From Eremophila alpestris peregrina (Eukaryota > Chordata > Aves > Passeriformes > Alaudidae): a stretch of 64,000 nucleotides of DNA. This document shows positions 34,730-49,242 of this stretch, piece by piece. The notes below the pieces were generated by a model that made no database searches, was not told the origin of the DNA, and worked only from the letters and a program-made list of their open reading frames with translations. The translations under genes and the position numbers were made by a program. The first letter of the stretch is position 1, and each line of letters starts with the position of its first letter. The stretch covers positions 5,288,000 to 5,351,999 of the forward strand of contig WMCF01000029.1 of the NCBI GenBank assembly GCA_009792885.1, given 5' to 3'.

Positions 34730-37700
34730 AGTATTGCTTACAAAGGTTTCCCATAATACCTGAAAATTGTTTACATGTAAACTCGGCATCCTAATCAAGG
34801 GAACAGGAATTTACAACGATTCACATAGTAAAAATCAGGAGTTTGCTCAATGTGAGAAAGAGGAAGATAAGTGAGCTTTATGAATTGGCACAGTAAGGTT
34901 GTCCAGAGGTATTTAGGTGTCTCATGGGATTTTCAGTCAATGTAAATTAGATGTGTAATGGTTTTGAAAAATCTCACTCCATGCCTATTGCATGTTGAAG
35001 TGCCAAATCACTTCTAATAATAGTCAGTGAGGCCTGTTACCCATTAAAAAGGAAAGGTAGAGGACTCTCCTTGAGCTTTGGAATTGTGTCTTTGGTTCCA
35101 ACCTCCAACAGTGAATTTAGGAATTTCTTTTCTAATATTGAGGCATAAACAATCAGACTTGTCTCTTGAATAAGACTTTGTACCTCCATCCCTGATGGTG
35201 GGACCACCAGTCTGTGCTACTTAAGCAATAATTTAACATTTTACTTGCCCAAATTGTTCTATCTGCAGTCTATAGTATAATTATGCCGTAATATTTCACC
35301 ACATCTGATGTTCCAGGATTATGATATATATCTGGATGAGGTGACTGAGGAGAAACATTAAAAATCATGAAAGAAATAAAGCCTTATATTCTCACAAAAG
35401 GTACCAAATTCTGCACTATTTAAAATACATAAACAAGAAAAAGTATAGAGTCTGCAATATTCTAGTAGGATACAAAGACAGCTATAACATTGTTACTGCT
35501 ATGGAGTTAAAGTTCCTCCTCCACTATGTCCCAATGACACTGCTCCATCAGCAGACAGGGATTAGTAACCTCATAGGTACCACAGGAAATCATTTACATG
35601 GATTTCCATGGATGTGCAATGCAATTTCCTGCACTGGACCTGTGTCACAGATGGAGCACTCTGCTGCAGCAAGGACAGAGATCTGAAATAAACTTTGTCC
35701 CAGTCATTCAAATGTTTTCTAAGGTGCCTCCTGATTCTCACCTTGGCTGTGCCAACCACCTTCCTACCATTGTTCAGGGCAGCTCTTGTCTGCCTTGGGA
35801 TTTGTTTCTCATTTGCCAATGTATTTTGTTTCAGTGGTTCACTTGGCTGCTAAGAGAAATATGTTTTGGTAACGTTATCCCAATACTGGCTAACTGCCTG
35901 CTAGGAAATGTATCTGGGAGAACTGAGCATAAAATAGGATCAGTTTTGTTCCTTGATTCTGGCTTGGATGATCTATATCAGACTCAAATTTTTATAAGCA
36001 GCCCTGTTGGGTGGGTCTTAGTTTTGCATATTCTGTGTTTGATTTTCAGGAAATAATTTTCTACCATCTGCAGATGTTAGTAAAACAGCATCATCCAAGT
36101 CTCCTCATGGGATTCTCAAATTATCACCACGTAGGTGTGGATTTGATCCTTAAGAAATGGCATTTCTGATGATGGAAAATGTATCTGAGAGAAAAAGTGG
36201 AATCTAACAAATTCTACATCTGTAGGGATCCAGGGAAACATAGAGGAAAGGAAAAGGCAAGGCAAATAAACTTAGCCTAATAGAAACAACCAAGGATTAG
36301 AGAATGCAGATTCCCTAAGGAAAATAACAGGCAAATATTAAGGATGAAAATGGCAAATATTTTTACCTTCTTTTACAGACATAGTATAGAATGTGCACTC
36401 AAGTATATTAAAGCAGCACTTTCACAAGTGTTTTTTGCATGAGCATGTATCAAAATGGTTTTTACTTTTCCCCAATGTCAGTTTCTTACCCTTTCAATGC
36501 ATTTTGCCCCATTTTGACTATGAATATCAGTTATTTATATCTCAGTTTTATTCAAAGAAGCAATGCCTTTTGTAAAACATTTGCTACTTGAAATTTTTCT
36601 CTGGTAAGAACTGCTGGAATTCGGTCAGACCTGGAATCTAGGTGATTTGAGGCAATACATTTGAGAATTAGGAATATGCAATAGTAGTGTTATTGTTTAA
36701 TAAGGTACATATTCATCAGGATTTTTTCTTTAAAATCTGCCTGCTGGGTGTAACAGGGTAGTCTCCAGTGCTCCAAGGAACCCTGAAGAGTTGCACTTTA
36801 GCAACTGCATTTCCTCTCTTTTTAAAAAACTCTAAGAAATAGTTTCATGTGGAAATGTTCTGTTGAATAGCCAGATGCCAACTGGATCACAAACATGTTT
36901 ATTGATTTGCATACCCGAGATGGTCCAAGTTCCTTTCTCAGTTACTGGTGTGTGAGCTCTCTGAAGTGAACAGAATTGCTCAGATGCAGCTCCTGGTAGG
37001 ACCTGCTCCACTCAGTCCTGAGAACAAGTGAACAATGCTACAAACTGCCCCAAAATGGTTTTGCATTTACACAGCAATAAAAGATGCTGAGGAGCCTCCC
37101 TTGAGAAGCTCTGGGAATAAGAACATAGGGAGTGTGTACTATGCAGAACCACGTTCCCTAAGATTTCCAAGCACATCTAGCTCCTATGTACTTTTTTCTT
37201 TGTAATTTCAGCATCCCAGCAGACACAGCTCCCCTTTGCTATCCCATTATCCACTCTCAGCTGTAGTGGATGACAGTGTTCCATAAAGCCCAACTCCTAA
37301 TTCCAAACACTGAACAAAGGTTTGCAAAACACAGAGCATGTAAAACATGCCAAGATCAAACCAGGAAGTGCCTGTCCAGGAATTTCAGTGTGTTTGAGTT
37401 CCTCCTGTCACTGAGAGAGGACAGCAAAAGGCACCAATAATGTCACTCCTGGTATCAGCCACCTCAGAGCCAAACCTTTTCATTCTCATACTATTTTCTG
37501 AATTAATATTAATGAGGAGAGCACAAAAGTGTTTATTCTAGGAAGAAAAAGAAAAGCCCCATTCCAGCATATGTTTCTGTCTCTCAAGTTCTTTTTATGC
37601 TACAGAGCTGGTTCTATCTGATGAGACATAATGTCATAATAAATCTGTCTACCTCTCACTCACTCCACCAGAAAGTAGATCTTGTTTTTCATTGTTTGTG

Positions 37701-39226
37701 TTCTTTCCACTTTTGTGGGTGACTTTTTCCCAACACTTCCAAGCAAAGTGCAGAAGTCCTTTTGTTCTCAAGATGTACTTCCCTTGACACTAGTTCTACC
37801 TGTGAATATCATGCACAGGGAATTTCTGTGCTGTATCTCAATTAAAAAAAAAAACCAAAAATCAGTAGAAACCTCAAAAAATTTGTCCAATCTATTCTCT
37901 CATACACCATGCAGAGAACACAGAATGCAAAATTTCTCTTATAACGAAACCCTCCCAATACCAGCAGTGCAAAAGGCATGGCCTCCTTTTTGCTGCAATC
38001 TAATCCACTGAGGCTAAAAATAAATATTAGAATGATGGTTTTATTAATAAAAAATACCTTCCAAGCAAAAAGGGAAGAATTCTTTTTCTTGGCTTTGGGA
38101 AAATTACTGTCTCAGAAAAAGCTCCTGTGATTTTTTTTTCCAACATTATCCTTGTTTCATGACTTACTGCCTCTTGTTTATGTCCCTGGTGAAACAAGCA
38201 GAACCCATGCATCTGAATTGACCTCCATCTCTCTTCTCTCTCGAGTACAGATGAAATAAGCGAAGAGATCACAAGATTAACTCTTCTGTCAAATGCACAT
38301 CTTCTGGATGTTGTGAACAATATAAACATAACATGCAAGGCACTTCTAAATCACTGTTCTCCTTTGCTGTTAACATCAGCTCAGCATCTTAATTAAACTT
38401 TGCAGTCCCATATTCCTTAAGTGCTGAGTTCTTGCAACATTTCCTGTTTATAAGCAAAGTCAGGAAAAAAGCCATTTATGAAGAAATGCCAAGGGAAAAC
38501 CATCAAGCCATCAAACTGAGTAAATTCTGTCTCACTTCTATGAAAGTAAGAGAAAATTTCTTATTTACCTGATACTGTATTTCTGTCAAAATAACAGCTA
38601 TTCTTTATGTCTCTCTTCGGGTACTAGACTTAGATCAGACTCATATAGGGAAAAGACAGTTCATGCTTTGTCTCTAGCTCCTTGTCTCCTTCACTGTAAA
38701 TTCTGGAAACACATCTTTGATTGGGCACAATTCCCTTGCCACTCCACAAACCAAACTGAGATGAGGCCAATTATGGGAGTCTTTCATCTTGTAGAAGTGA
38801 GATATCAAAGAGTGTAGTTTGATAGAGGCAAAAACTTCTAGTGAGACATTATCACATGCATTACACTCACACATGGGACTATGGACATAAAAGATCAATG
38901 CAGAAAAGTACCAAAAGGTCAGTTTTCAAGATTTCCTGAATATTCAAGGATCCAGCATAGATTTCTTTCTGACTATTGAACAAAACCTATTTAAATGAAA
39001 AATTCTGCTTGTGGATTGCCTGGCCAACATCTCAGACCTTCCACACAAAACAAACATTTTAAAAATGTCTATTATATATTTAAATAAATTTCAAACAGAA
39101 GAGTAAGTCTTAAGTAGATTTTCATCTCATCAGCCCTATCAGTTCCTACATTTTCCCTGAGGTGGGAAATTCCAATTTAATAAACATAGCTACAGGATAG
39201 TTTAAGGATAACAGAGATCATCTTTT
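34730..39226. other. Non-coding stretch, no gene seen
   Basis: The longest ATG-initiated frame in the window (35598-36056, 152 codons) lies here. It has two hydrophobic stretches but no recognisable domain, and overlapping frames on the other strand (35571-35819) are equally open. I treat it as chance. No repeat family was recognised. Confidence 0.6.
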
Positions 39227-39384
39227 CAAAAAAACAAAACAAAACAAAAACCCAAAAAACAAACAAAAAACCCCCCACAAAACATCACAAAAAATCCCAA
39301 CAAACAAACAAAAACCCCCAAAACAACAACAACAAAGATCAACAGCGCCACCAAAAAACAAAACCAAAAAAACCACCCAAACAA
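39227..39384 (+). repeat. A/C-only low-complexity tract
   Basis: About 158 nt are almost entirely A and C (only a handful of G or T), built of CAAAA, CAAA, CAA and short C-runs. The opposite-strand frame 39226-39516 (V/F/G-rich) is an artefact of this composition. Confidence 0.9.
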
Positions 39385-39426
39385 TAGAAGAGATCCTTCC
39401 TTAAGGGAGAAAAGAAGGCTATTTAC

Positions 39427-39446
39427 TTTTTTTTTTTTTTTTTTTT
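39427..39446 (+). repeat. T20 run followed by G-run
   Basis: Twenty T, then GTGGGGGGCGG, 43 bp after the A/C tract. Together they make an extreme strand-composition switch within 220 bp. Confidence 0.9.
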
Positions 39447-42400
39447 GTGGGGGGCGGTCTACTGTGATTATAGTCTCTTTAAAAATGGAATTTTTGGCAA
39501 TTTTAGTTATATACATAAGTCCCTATTTTTCAAAATCATACAAGAAAATCAGGCAGTCATACATAAAAGGTGATTGTGAAGTGTGGCTTTACGTAGAGTA
39601 ATTTTCGTAAAGGAGAAGCTTGACTGAAAGCTGAAATTAGAGTCCTAAATTTTCCTTGAGAAAACAAACAGTTGTGCAGGGAAGAATCTGTAGATGTGCA
39701 GAACTTCTTCAAGCAACTTCAGTCTTTCCAAAAGCTGCTTTTTGCCTCCTTTCTGTCCCCTTTTCCCACCCAGAAACACACATACACACAGAACAGACAG
39801 GGAGATGTTTGTGAAAACTGCAGTTTCCACAATCAAAAGTACAACATTTACTATGGCTTTTATCAAAGATTTCAATTCCCTCATCTTAAGGAAAATGACC
39901 CTTTTATTTTGTTGTGGACATAAAATTATGGCTCAGGGAAAATTGGAAGCATTTCTGTTGAGGGAAATCAATTTTCTCACTGCCATATATGATCAACATG
40001 TCACAGCCATCACCTAGATAATAATAGTAAAGTACAAGTAAAATGGCTGGTAATACTGGCTTCAGGAAAAAAAAAAAGAGCAAGATAACACCTTTTTTCC
40101 CCCCCAACATGTTTTCAATAAAAAAAAAAAAAAGAAGAAGACAGAACGCAAAGGTTTCTCCTGTGATCATAGCCTTTCAGAATGAGAATGTTTTATTTTG
40201 TTTATTGATAGTCTGAAGTGTTGGTGAATCTGATGAGAAATTTGGTCTTCCTGGAAAATAGTCAGCGCTTTGTGTGAGCTGTGCTGGGCCCTTTTCAATC
40301 AGCTTGTTAATGGGTGGCTAATGGTGAGGAGAAGTGACCAGCCTGAGATTACCCAGGAGTACGTTTATGTAGAGGCAACACTCAAAGCAGAGAAGCATCT
40401 TCTTAATTTGGATACTACAAACAAAGGAAACATCAAATTTGACCTTGCCGGGGAAATGTTAATGGCTTCTGCTCATCCTCCTTCTGCCACTTAGCATCTC
40501 TTGTGCCCCACCTTGGGAAGCTTCCCGGCAGAAGTGTGCATTAGCAGAACTCTACTCTTACAAAACACTGGCCTAGGCAAGGAAAAAACATTACAAGTGA
40601 TTAAATGGTCTTTTGATGTTCACTTCAACAGATCTAACAGGTCACCACAGTTAAGCACATCTTCACTGATGCCATAATAGTATATACAAGGTAAATCAGA
40701 ATTCTGTAAACAAAAGGGAATAGCTTCATGTTTCAGGTTGAATTTTCAATGTTGTCAAGTAAAAATCAAGAAACTACAGCTGCAAAGATTAAGGACTGCA
40801 CCACTGGAAGTGAGAACGCATACCAACACTGATTTTAATTCATTGAAGAAATGTAAATGTGACAGAATCCTTCAAACCCTGGTGGTAACTGAGAGTAAAT
40901 AATTTCTAGGATATAAATTAATAATCATCTCTGCTCTTCCACCTCTGTTGTACTTTGAACTTTATAAAATTTAAAGAGGAGATGATGTCATTTGTATCAT
41001 GCTTCAAGAATGGCAGTGGGCTTCCAGAACAAGCTGAAAAATTAGTGCAATAAGGTTTGTCTTAAGACAGAAAGGGAACAAAAAAGAAAATTAGGGCTAA
41101 TCCATCTCCCATAGCTTTTGTTGATGATTCTGGACTTTGCTACTGTTCCTACTGCTAAATCCTGAAAGATCATTCCTATTAACCAGTTGCCTTAATATCC
41201 ACAGCTGGATGTAACTTGGTTTTACCTTTGCAATTGAGTAAGTTGTGCATTCCTAGGAACCTCTGTGGGATCCAAGAGCAAAATCTGTGACATCAGGTCA
41301 TCAAATGAGTTGGGGTCCTTGAAGAAAGTTATCAGCAAACCGGCCTCCAGGTTTTTAGCACCAGTTAAGCACTGTTTGGTAGAGTACACAGATGAATAAT
41401 AAGGAGTGATTTTCCTTGGTTGTGCTTCACCCATGCCCTCCAGCTGCCCACTCCAAATATGTCCAAAGTAGTATGATTATGTAGGGTGGTGTACACCGGG
41501 ATGATTAAATATTGGGATATGAAAAAGAAATGACAGCGCCAGATTGTGGTCACTTCAAAGTACAGCTGTTCCTGACATACCTTTGCAATAGTTCTTTTAG
41601 AGGGGTCTCCATTTCCAGTCAACACAAGTGAAACTTGTGCTTTGGCTGCCAGATTCCCATGAGAATTCCTGCGAGAGGTATTCAGAGAAAGGGCCTGATT
41701 TGTGTTCTTATTAATGACAAAAGTGAGGAAGAGACTTTCTACTTGGGTTTTCAGGCATCAAAAACATCTAATTTAAACACTCTGGTGGTTACATTCTTTG
41801 CTAAACTGCATAAAACAAAGCATATATTTATATTTTTTGAGAGACTTATTGTAAATTTCATGGAAGTCCACTATGTCCTTGGTTTGGCAAAATGTTTAAG
41901 AATAAAACTAGTGTGACTCCTAAATACTTAAAATCAAGCATCTGCTTACTTAGGTGAGGAGCTCTGCGTAATAATTGATGAAGGTTAAACATTAAATCTT
42001 CCAAGCCCATCTGATCATTCTAAGAATATGCAATGCCATGACATGCTTCAAATTTAAATACAGTCTGGAAGTGTGTGTCTTAAGGGGTAAAAAGTATAAC
42101 TGAAATGTGCTAAAAATACAGTGAAGACCTTTCAAATCCTTTTTTAGCCTTTAATCCATTATTTAGCACTTCATTCTTTAAAAGAAACCTGCAGAGCTAT
42201 ATCCTCAGAAGCACAACCTTGAAACAAAGTGTTTTTAGACATGCACAGAAAGCATTAGCAGCTTTCATTGCAAAATGACACCTGTGTGCCCGCATGTCCT
42301 GATCCCTGAAGTCATACTTCACAGTATAGACTTATTCATTCAAAAACACTTCATCTGATTTATATCAAAGTACCTGCTCCTGTCTACACAGACTAAGTAA

Positions 42401-45400
42401 ATGTCCAGCTCAGACAGCAAACATTATTGTCTTGAAATCTTTCATTCTGGTGTATTATCATACATTTATCATTATGGTGTTTCATACCCACATACCCATA
42501 AATATTTGGTTTTGGTCGTAGCAGACCTGAGTGTCATGGAAAGCTGACCTGCGAGTAAGTAAGAGAAAAATCTTATCTGTGGCCTTGGAGAAAGGGAGAT
42601 AAAAATGAAGGGAAAGTTTGAGCAGTGTGAGCAAAACTTTTTTTAAAGGTAAATTAAGTAAATGTCCCGTAGTCAGTTATTAACTTCACATGGTTTATGC
42701 TGCTGTTTGGTCTAGGAAGGTTATCTGCTGTAACATTTCTTAACATTTTCATAATGTTATCAAGAATTAAAAAGGTAACATTTATCAAACATTCCCAGTG
42801 TCTGTGAGTCAGAACAAAGAGCAGCCACACAGTTGTGATAACGTCAGGCTGTCAGTTAGAAGCGAGTCCAAATACCTTGGAGATATTTGCTTTTGGATGA
42901 TGCATTCTCTGTCATGTAAAAATGTAACTTTTCAAAGTACACATGTTACTGATTAAGTTAAAGACTGAAAATCTTATTTCCTTCTAATTACTTCTAAAGC
43001 CATATGCAAAAGATGGAGAAGGATAATCAATGGGATGATCCAGATAAAGGAGCCTTAACATGAAGAGAAATCAAAGGGCCCAATCCTCCAAATCCTTCTA
43101 TGATTAGTCTTTAATCTGCAGTGAGATTGCTCATGTGAAACAGAAGTTACAGGACCAGATCTTAAATCTCCCAATTGCATCTTCCTAAGAAAAGAGGTGG
43201 ATTAAAATCCAGACCTAATGTCTCATTGCGTCTGGCAGCATCAGAGAAACAATGGCAGCAGCCATTGAGTCTGAAAGACTTGTACCATTCCAGCAGGCTC
43301 TGATTTGGACAGTTAGGATTAATCCTCAATGCTGAGAAGGGAAAATTTTGATTACAGCACTTGGTGTTAGAACCCTTACCAACAAAGCCATTGATCCCAT
43401 GTAAGTGATCATGCCAAAGGCAGCCAAAAAGCTGGGACTCACAAACCTTTTCACTACAACAAAGAGCATAATCTTTGATTGAAAAGCTTACTATACTTTC
43501 AAAATAAGTGGGAAAAACAAAAAAAAAAGCTAGTTGCTCTGTCTTCTAACATTTCCATCAATGTCTATCAATGCTGCCAGAGTTCTAGAAGTGTCTTGGG
43601 GGCTTAGGCTAAGACACTGTGCTGATTTACATCTTACATTAACCATTATACATGTGGAGGCTATTCCAAGTAACAGCAATGTGCAAGTTAGGGAATGGAG
43701 AGGCTTGGAAAACATGGAATTAAACAGGCTTGACTACAGCTCAGATCTGTTTGAGGTTCGCTTCCAACCATTCATTCCCCTGCTGAGGTCTGGGCAAATC
43801 CTGGTACTTCTGTATTAACAGCTCTCATCCAGACCTATTTCTTGTCAATAGTAAATAACTTGGGAAGAGTGAATAGGTGAATAGAATTGCTAGTTACAAT
43901 CTCCAACAAATTAAAAAGCATCAAATCAATATTATGTTTCAGTGGGACTCCACACTTCCCAATTCCCAATACTTCCTAGAATTATAATTTCAATAGTTGA
44001 TAGGGATTATTTAAATTATGTGTTAGCAGTGGCTTTACTGTCATTGTGTCTCCCAGTATGTCCAGTAAATCCTGCATCAGGAAGTGGGACTGGAAGGATG
44101 AAGGCACCTGCTGGTGTTCTGCAGTGTGTAGGCACACACCAAGGCTGGATTCCTCACATCTCTCCCTTATGGCAGGAGCCAGCAAACAGGCTGGCTCTGC
44201 TTCTGCCTCAGTAGGGCAGGGGACATGGACAAAGGGAGCAGCACAGGACAGCTCCTCCTACTTCCAGCTGTAGAGCTCCCTAGAACCCACAAATGTCCCC
44301 ATTTCTCAGGAAGGAGAATGTACTTCTGCCCCACACTGTTCTTATTTCCCAGATTTGCTAATATTTTAACGTAAATACATCAAAATTATAGATGGCTCAG
44401 TGTCTTCTTCCTGCTTTGGCAAGATGTTACCAAGGCTTCCTGATGTCCTGACTCTTCTATAGAATATAAAAGGTCTTAAAATAAACCTATTACTCAGACC
44501 TGTAGACATCACCAATTCTGGTTCTATTCCTGGTAGGTATGACACAAAATCTCTGCTCAAAATACACTGTGAGTTTTGCAGCAAAACATAAAAGTAGAAC
44601 AACATTGTAAATTTATTGAGTTTTCTAATTATAGAACGGAAAATATTAGCTACTTTATTTAATATTTTGTATTAATTAAAACCATCTATATATCGTCCTT
44701 TGAGAGGTGCTAGTCCAGGATGAGCAATCAATTCCAGGCCAAATTCTGACCAGGTAATAACCAGCAAGTACAGGATGATATTTTGATTTCAGTGACATTG
44801 CTCTAAATTTACTCTAATCTAACCAAGATCATTACCAGGCTTTCTTTAAAGGCATTGTTCTCTCAGATGCCTTTCCAGATTAATTGGCACAATTACATCC
44901 TTCTTTCTCTCTTCCCCTCAGGTCGATCTGTATGTCAGAGGGCTACAAGCTCTGTTGATTCAGAGCTGAATGAGTCCTGTAGGGAAATGAGTTACAACAA
45001 TCCTCCTCATCTCTAAAGGCCCAAACTCTTTTGGTTTTGACAGAGCAGGGGCTTTCTTTCATTCACCCAGACTTTCTTTTCTTCATTTGAAGGGTAAGAG
45101 ACACTTCCAGGATGTGAGGGGCTGTCTCTTCACATGTGAAGCACTTCATGAAACCCTTACATGCACTTACTACTTCTTCAGCTTCCAGAGTAAAAAGACT
45201 ATTGGCAGTTACAGTCAGAAGGTAATCTTTCAACAGGAGAATTGCTAGGCCAGAGGGGATAGCTTTGTGATCTGAACATTGAGGATCAAATTAAGCCTTG
45301 GTGCAAGAGAAAGCAACTCATCTGACTTGGATGGATCTGAGCACATTTACATCAGAGATGAATTTTTCCCAAGAGTCTGCATTGGGAGCAGAGATTCAAA

Positions 45401-45769
45401 TCCCAGCAGGCACAGATAACTGAGGAGTGGATTGTCAACTCAGCAAGATGAGAGAAGATTTCTTATGAATGCTGGCTTAGGAATGGCTACTGTGAAAAAA
45501 CCTCAACAACTAAGCAACATGAAATATAAAGAGACATTTACAGTTTGCCACGTGTTTACCTAAGTCTAAGTAACAGAAAGATCTTCTGATCTTTTCCTGA
45601 AATCTGTTAGTAATGGGCCTGTGATAATACTATTTCTCCTGTCCTGTTTTATCATTCAAACTCATCTGCTAAATAGCTGACAAATTTCATCCGAACAGAA
45701 AATGCTGCTAGATGTATTTCAATTGACCATCCCAGGTGGACTGTGAATAATGTCAATTAAAAATCCATT

Positions 45770-45970
45770 AAATAAGCATTTCTGAATATCCCCCACTTTT
45801 CTGCGCAATTTTTCTGCTGTTGTTTCCATTATGTTAAAAAATGAAATAAAATCTTTTACACCACGAGAGAGCAATTAATACTGCCTTTTTTTTTTTTTTT
45901 GCACTGCACTTTGACTATGACTATTAATTATTTCATCAAGGCTAAGTAATCGATATTTTCATTTAAAAAT
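45770..45970. other. Possible conserved non-coding element (AT-rich)
   Basis: Dense homeodomain-like words (CAATTAATAC, ATTAATTATT, TAATCGAT) flank the T15 run, with no open frame. This resembles vertebrate developmental enhancer sequence but is not proof of conservation. Confidence 0.2.
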
Positions 45971-48900
45971 AAAGACAGAAATCTTTTTACTAAGAACATA
46001 AATGCCATTTTCAGACCTGCGGTATCAGACATTCTCAGGGAAAGCAGGAGAAATCAACAGCAGCTCCTATTCTCTGCTCTGCTGTTTAAATTTCCAGGGG
46101 AAAAGGCTGTGGGTTAGTAGCATTCAAAGACAATGTTCCAATATTAGAAATCTCCCAGCCAGAAAGTTGTATTTTGGGCTTGTGTTTCCCAGACCTCTGC
46201 AGTAGCAAAATCCCTCATTGCTCTTAGATGGCAATTACACTTTAAGCAAAAAGATATTGCAGATCATTGATTCCTGCAAATCTCTTCTCCTTTGAAGTAG
46301 CAGCACTTGCTTATGAATGAAGATACACACACTTTCACCTTGAAATCACATCAGCCTATTTTCTCCATTTAGTCCTGGAAGCACATGAATTAGATGTGCC
46401 AAATTGGATACATCTCATCAGAAGAAAAGGGGTTTGGTCCTGAGAGCCTCCTTTAAGCAGGTAAGATACTTGTGTGAGGAGTCTTAGCAGCATGACCGAC
46501 ACTGTTTGTGGGAGTCAGAATGAAGAACAGGAAGCTTGTCTTGAACCTGAATACTCACAGCTTCACTCAGGGGAGGAAGATCCAAGTCCTGCTGAAGCTT
46601 CGTGTCTCAATGTTTGGGTGTGCAAAGATTCTTTGCAGGAGGAAGGCTTGCACAACTCCACTGTGTGAAACTACACAGCTGATTGACAGAGAAAAAATAG
46701 TTGAATTAAGCTCTTCTTTGATTTTACGGGACATTGACTTCTGTAAATGTGACCTTAAATTCAAATTGATTTGATCTTAAATGCAGGAGATTTCATCTAC
46801 CTTCCAGGCAAATATGCTCCATATGTTAAATACCGGTAAACATAGTTAAGTTCTGCATTGTCTATGAATGGAATACAGAACAGCTTTTTTGTAAAGACCA
46901 GATTCTCCCTTAGCAGCAGAAGATTTAAAAGGTCAGAACTGGTAATGATCAGCTGAAAACAAGGGCTTGCTTAGAAGCTGTTAGAGTTTGCATTTCCAGC
47001 AGGTCCTAGAGTCCTTATAGAAAAATTCAGGTGAAATGGCTCCTTGTGGATTTTTTTTGTCCTGGTGATGATTCTTTCTTCTTTACCTTCTGATGGTGAA
47101 CAAGAAAACTTGAATGCTGTTTTTAGGACATATCATCAAAATTCAGCTATTTCCTCTGAGAAACTGCCACAGGTTCAATATTTAAACTGACCACTACTGC
47201 AAGGAGTAAAGAAATAACTTTTAATTAGTTATCTCATAATTGCTTCCTGTAGGGTTTTGCAATTTTTCTTAAGGGTATTGTACTGCTTGACACCTGAAGA
47301 TTTCTTCAACAATTATGACTACTTATTTGTTATGCAGCCCTCTGATATTGTTCTGGATAGCCTCTATTTTTAGCTCTTGGATCATACATTCTGGGGAAGG
47401 AGAGTGATTCTATTCTCTCTCCCAAAGATAGATTGCCCCTGAGTGCCAAAAGCTGGCAATGGAAAAAAACAAAAACAGCAGCAAAGTGCTCATGGCAGAA
47501 GGCTTGATGGAAGCGTTAGGGGACTAATTCTGATATGTTTACTTTATTTTCTTTTTAATGGGTTGTCAGCTGAGGAGAACAAACAGCTCTTCCTGCATCC
47601 AGAAGCATAAGCATTTATTGGTCCAGATAAAGCACAGAGAAGAAAAATTGTTCAGGGTGTACTATAAGTCATCACTATGTCTCTTCAGGTAAAATGCCAA
47701 AGTATTTCTGCTGTACAGTTTTCACTGTGCTGCTCTGTGCAGCACAGGCTGGTACCAGAATGTACCACAGGCATTGGAACAATGAAGAGTTGAATATTGA
47801 ATATGACCTCTGAATCTCACCCAGCAACAGCCACTCAGGTGAAAGCATTGCTGGTATCATTAACAGCAAAAGCAGTTCCCTTGGGAATGACATGTGAGTA
47901 CTCTCAGGAGAAGGGTACACACGCCTATGCACATTCATAGGAGGCATTTGGGAAGGCTTAAAGAGTCAAGGATTGCAGTGTCCCAGCTCTGATAGATCTA
48001 TACTGGTAAGCCCTACTGCCTTTATGCTGTTAAACCAGTCCTTTCTGTGCAAAATGAACTTGCTACATTTTCCTGTTCACAATCCATATCACCAGTAAAG
48101 CCTTGATTTTCCACACTAGCACTGGATCAAGCAAATGGTACACATGGAAATCACTTTCATAACTTTTCAGGATAAGGACCTAAGTAAAAACATAGGGGAT
48201 TGTTTTCTAAATACCTGTGAAAGAAAACCACATTGATACTGTTTAGCTGTGTTTCAGAATGTTGTCAGTAAAAGAGCAAAATTACATTTCCCCATGCCCA
48301 CATGGAGGTGTCTGGTAAATGTACTGCTGAGCTGACATTCAGTGTCCTTGCAATGAATCAAGTCTATGTCTTTACAGAACCTGGGGTTTACAGCACTGCC
48401 CCGAGTTTATAGCTGAGGGTAGTCATAAAGATCCATGTTTCTTTTATGTATTTCAAATTGATTTGAACCATAAGCCTTTCTTTGCAAAGAATTCTCTACA
48501 AAGTAACCCTCCTAATCACCTTGTATATTCTGGACTAGGACCTCAGCTCTCTCAATAGGTTTCATTACAACTGCACCAGTGTTGAAGTGTAAAACTGCCC
48601 AGAGGGAGACCAGAAAGGCAAATAAATCTCATTTCCCAAAATGACTATTCTGGCCAGCTTTGGTGTGGTTCCTTGAACTGGCCAGTCTTGAAACTTGTGG
48701 ACACTGGTTTTTTTTATGACCACCAGTACTATGCATGTCAATGAGTCAAACACTATGAGCAGCCTTTAGCTATCTGATGTGGTGACAATGACATTACCCT
48801 CAAAGGCAACCCAAGGACATGCCCAGATTGTCACTACTTGAGCAAACAGGTTTTGATGGTAGCCTAAACATATTCTGGAGCCAGGCCCTCAGAAGGAGCA

Positions 48901-49212
48901 ATGGAGATGCCAAGTGTCAGCATACAGGGAATCCAGGGAATTGCTGGAACCCTGTCAGACACAGGGAGAATACAGCCAACAGGGATCAACAAAACCAAAA
49001 ACTGCCTTGATAACTCTTGAATTCCACTGTCTTGAGGATGTGAGAAAGGAAAGGCTGCCATTTTATCCACAGCATGTCCAATAATTGCAGTCCCAGATTC
49101 TGCTCAGGCATAATCATTCATCTATATCTGTTAATGACATTTTAATTGCATATCCTTATCTCATAAATATGGAAATATTTGTATATAGTAATATGTGCTA
49201 AAGAACACATTG

Positions 49213-49242
49213 AATTTCAGTTTGCCATCAATTTCAGTTTGC
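49213..49242. repeat. 13-mer direct repeat
   Basis: AATTTCAGTTTGC occurs at 49213-49225 and 49230-49242. A third, degenerate ATTTCAGTTT follows at about 49263. Confidence 0.7.

Noticed and set aside
34542..34763. Lysine-rich 73-codon frame
   Set aside because: It is a translation of the polypurine tract at 34668-34729.
35598..36056. 152-codon ATG-initiated frame with hydrophobic stretches
   Set aside because: No signal-peptide or family pattern that I recognise. Opposite-strand frames are also open, and hydrophobic runs are expected in T-rich sequence.
39226..39516. 96-codon minus-strand frame rich in V, F, L and G
   Set aside because: It is a translation of the A/C-only tract and the T20 run.
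45390..45410. B-box-like GATTCAAATCCCAGC, possible tRNA or MIR
   Set aside because: No matching A-box, acceptor stem or cloverleaf around it, and no MIR core downstream.
46474..46668. Acidic 64-codon frame with protein-like composition
   Set aside because: GTG start, overlapped by an equally long frame in another phase, with no exon boundaries or recognised family.
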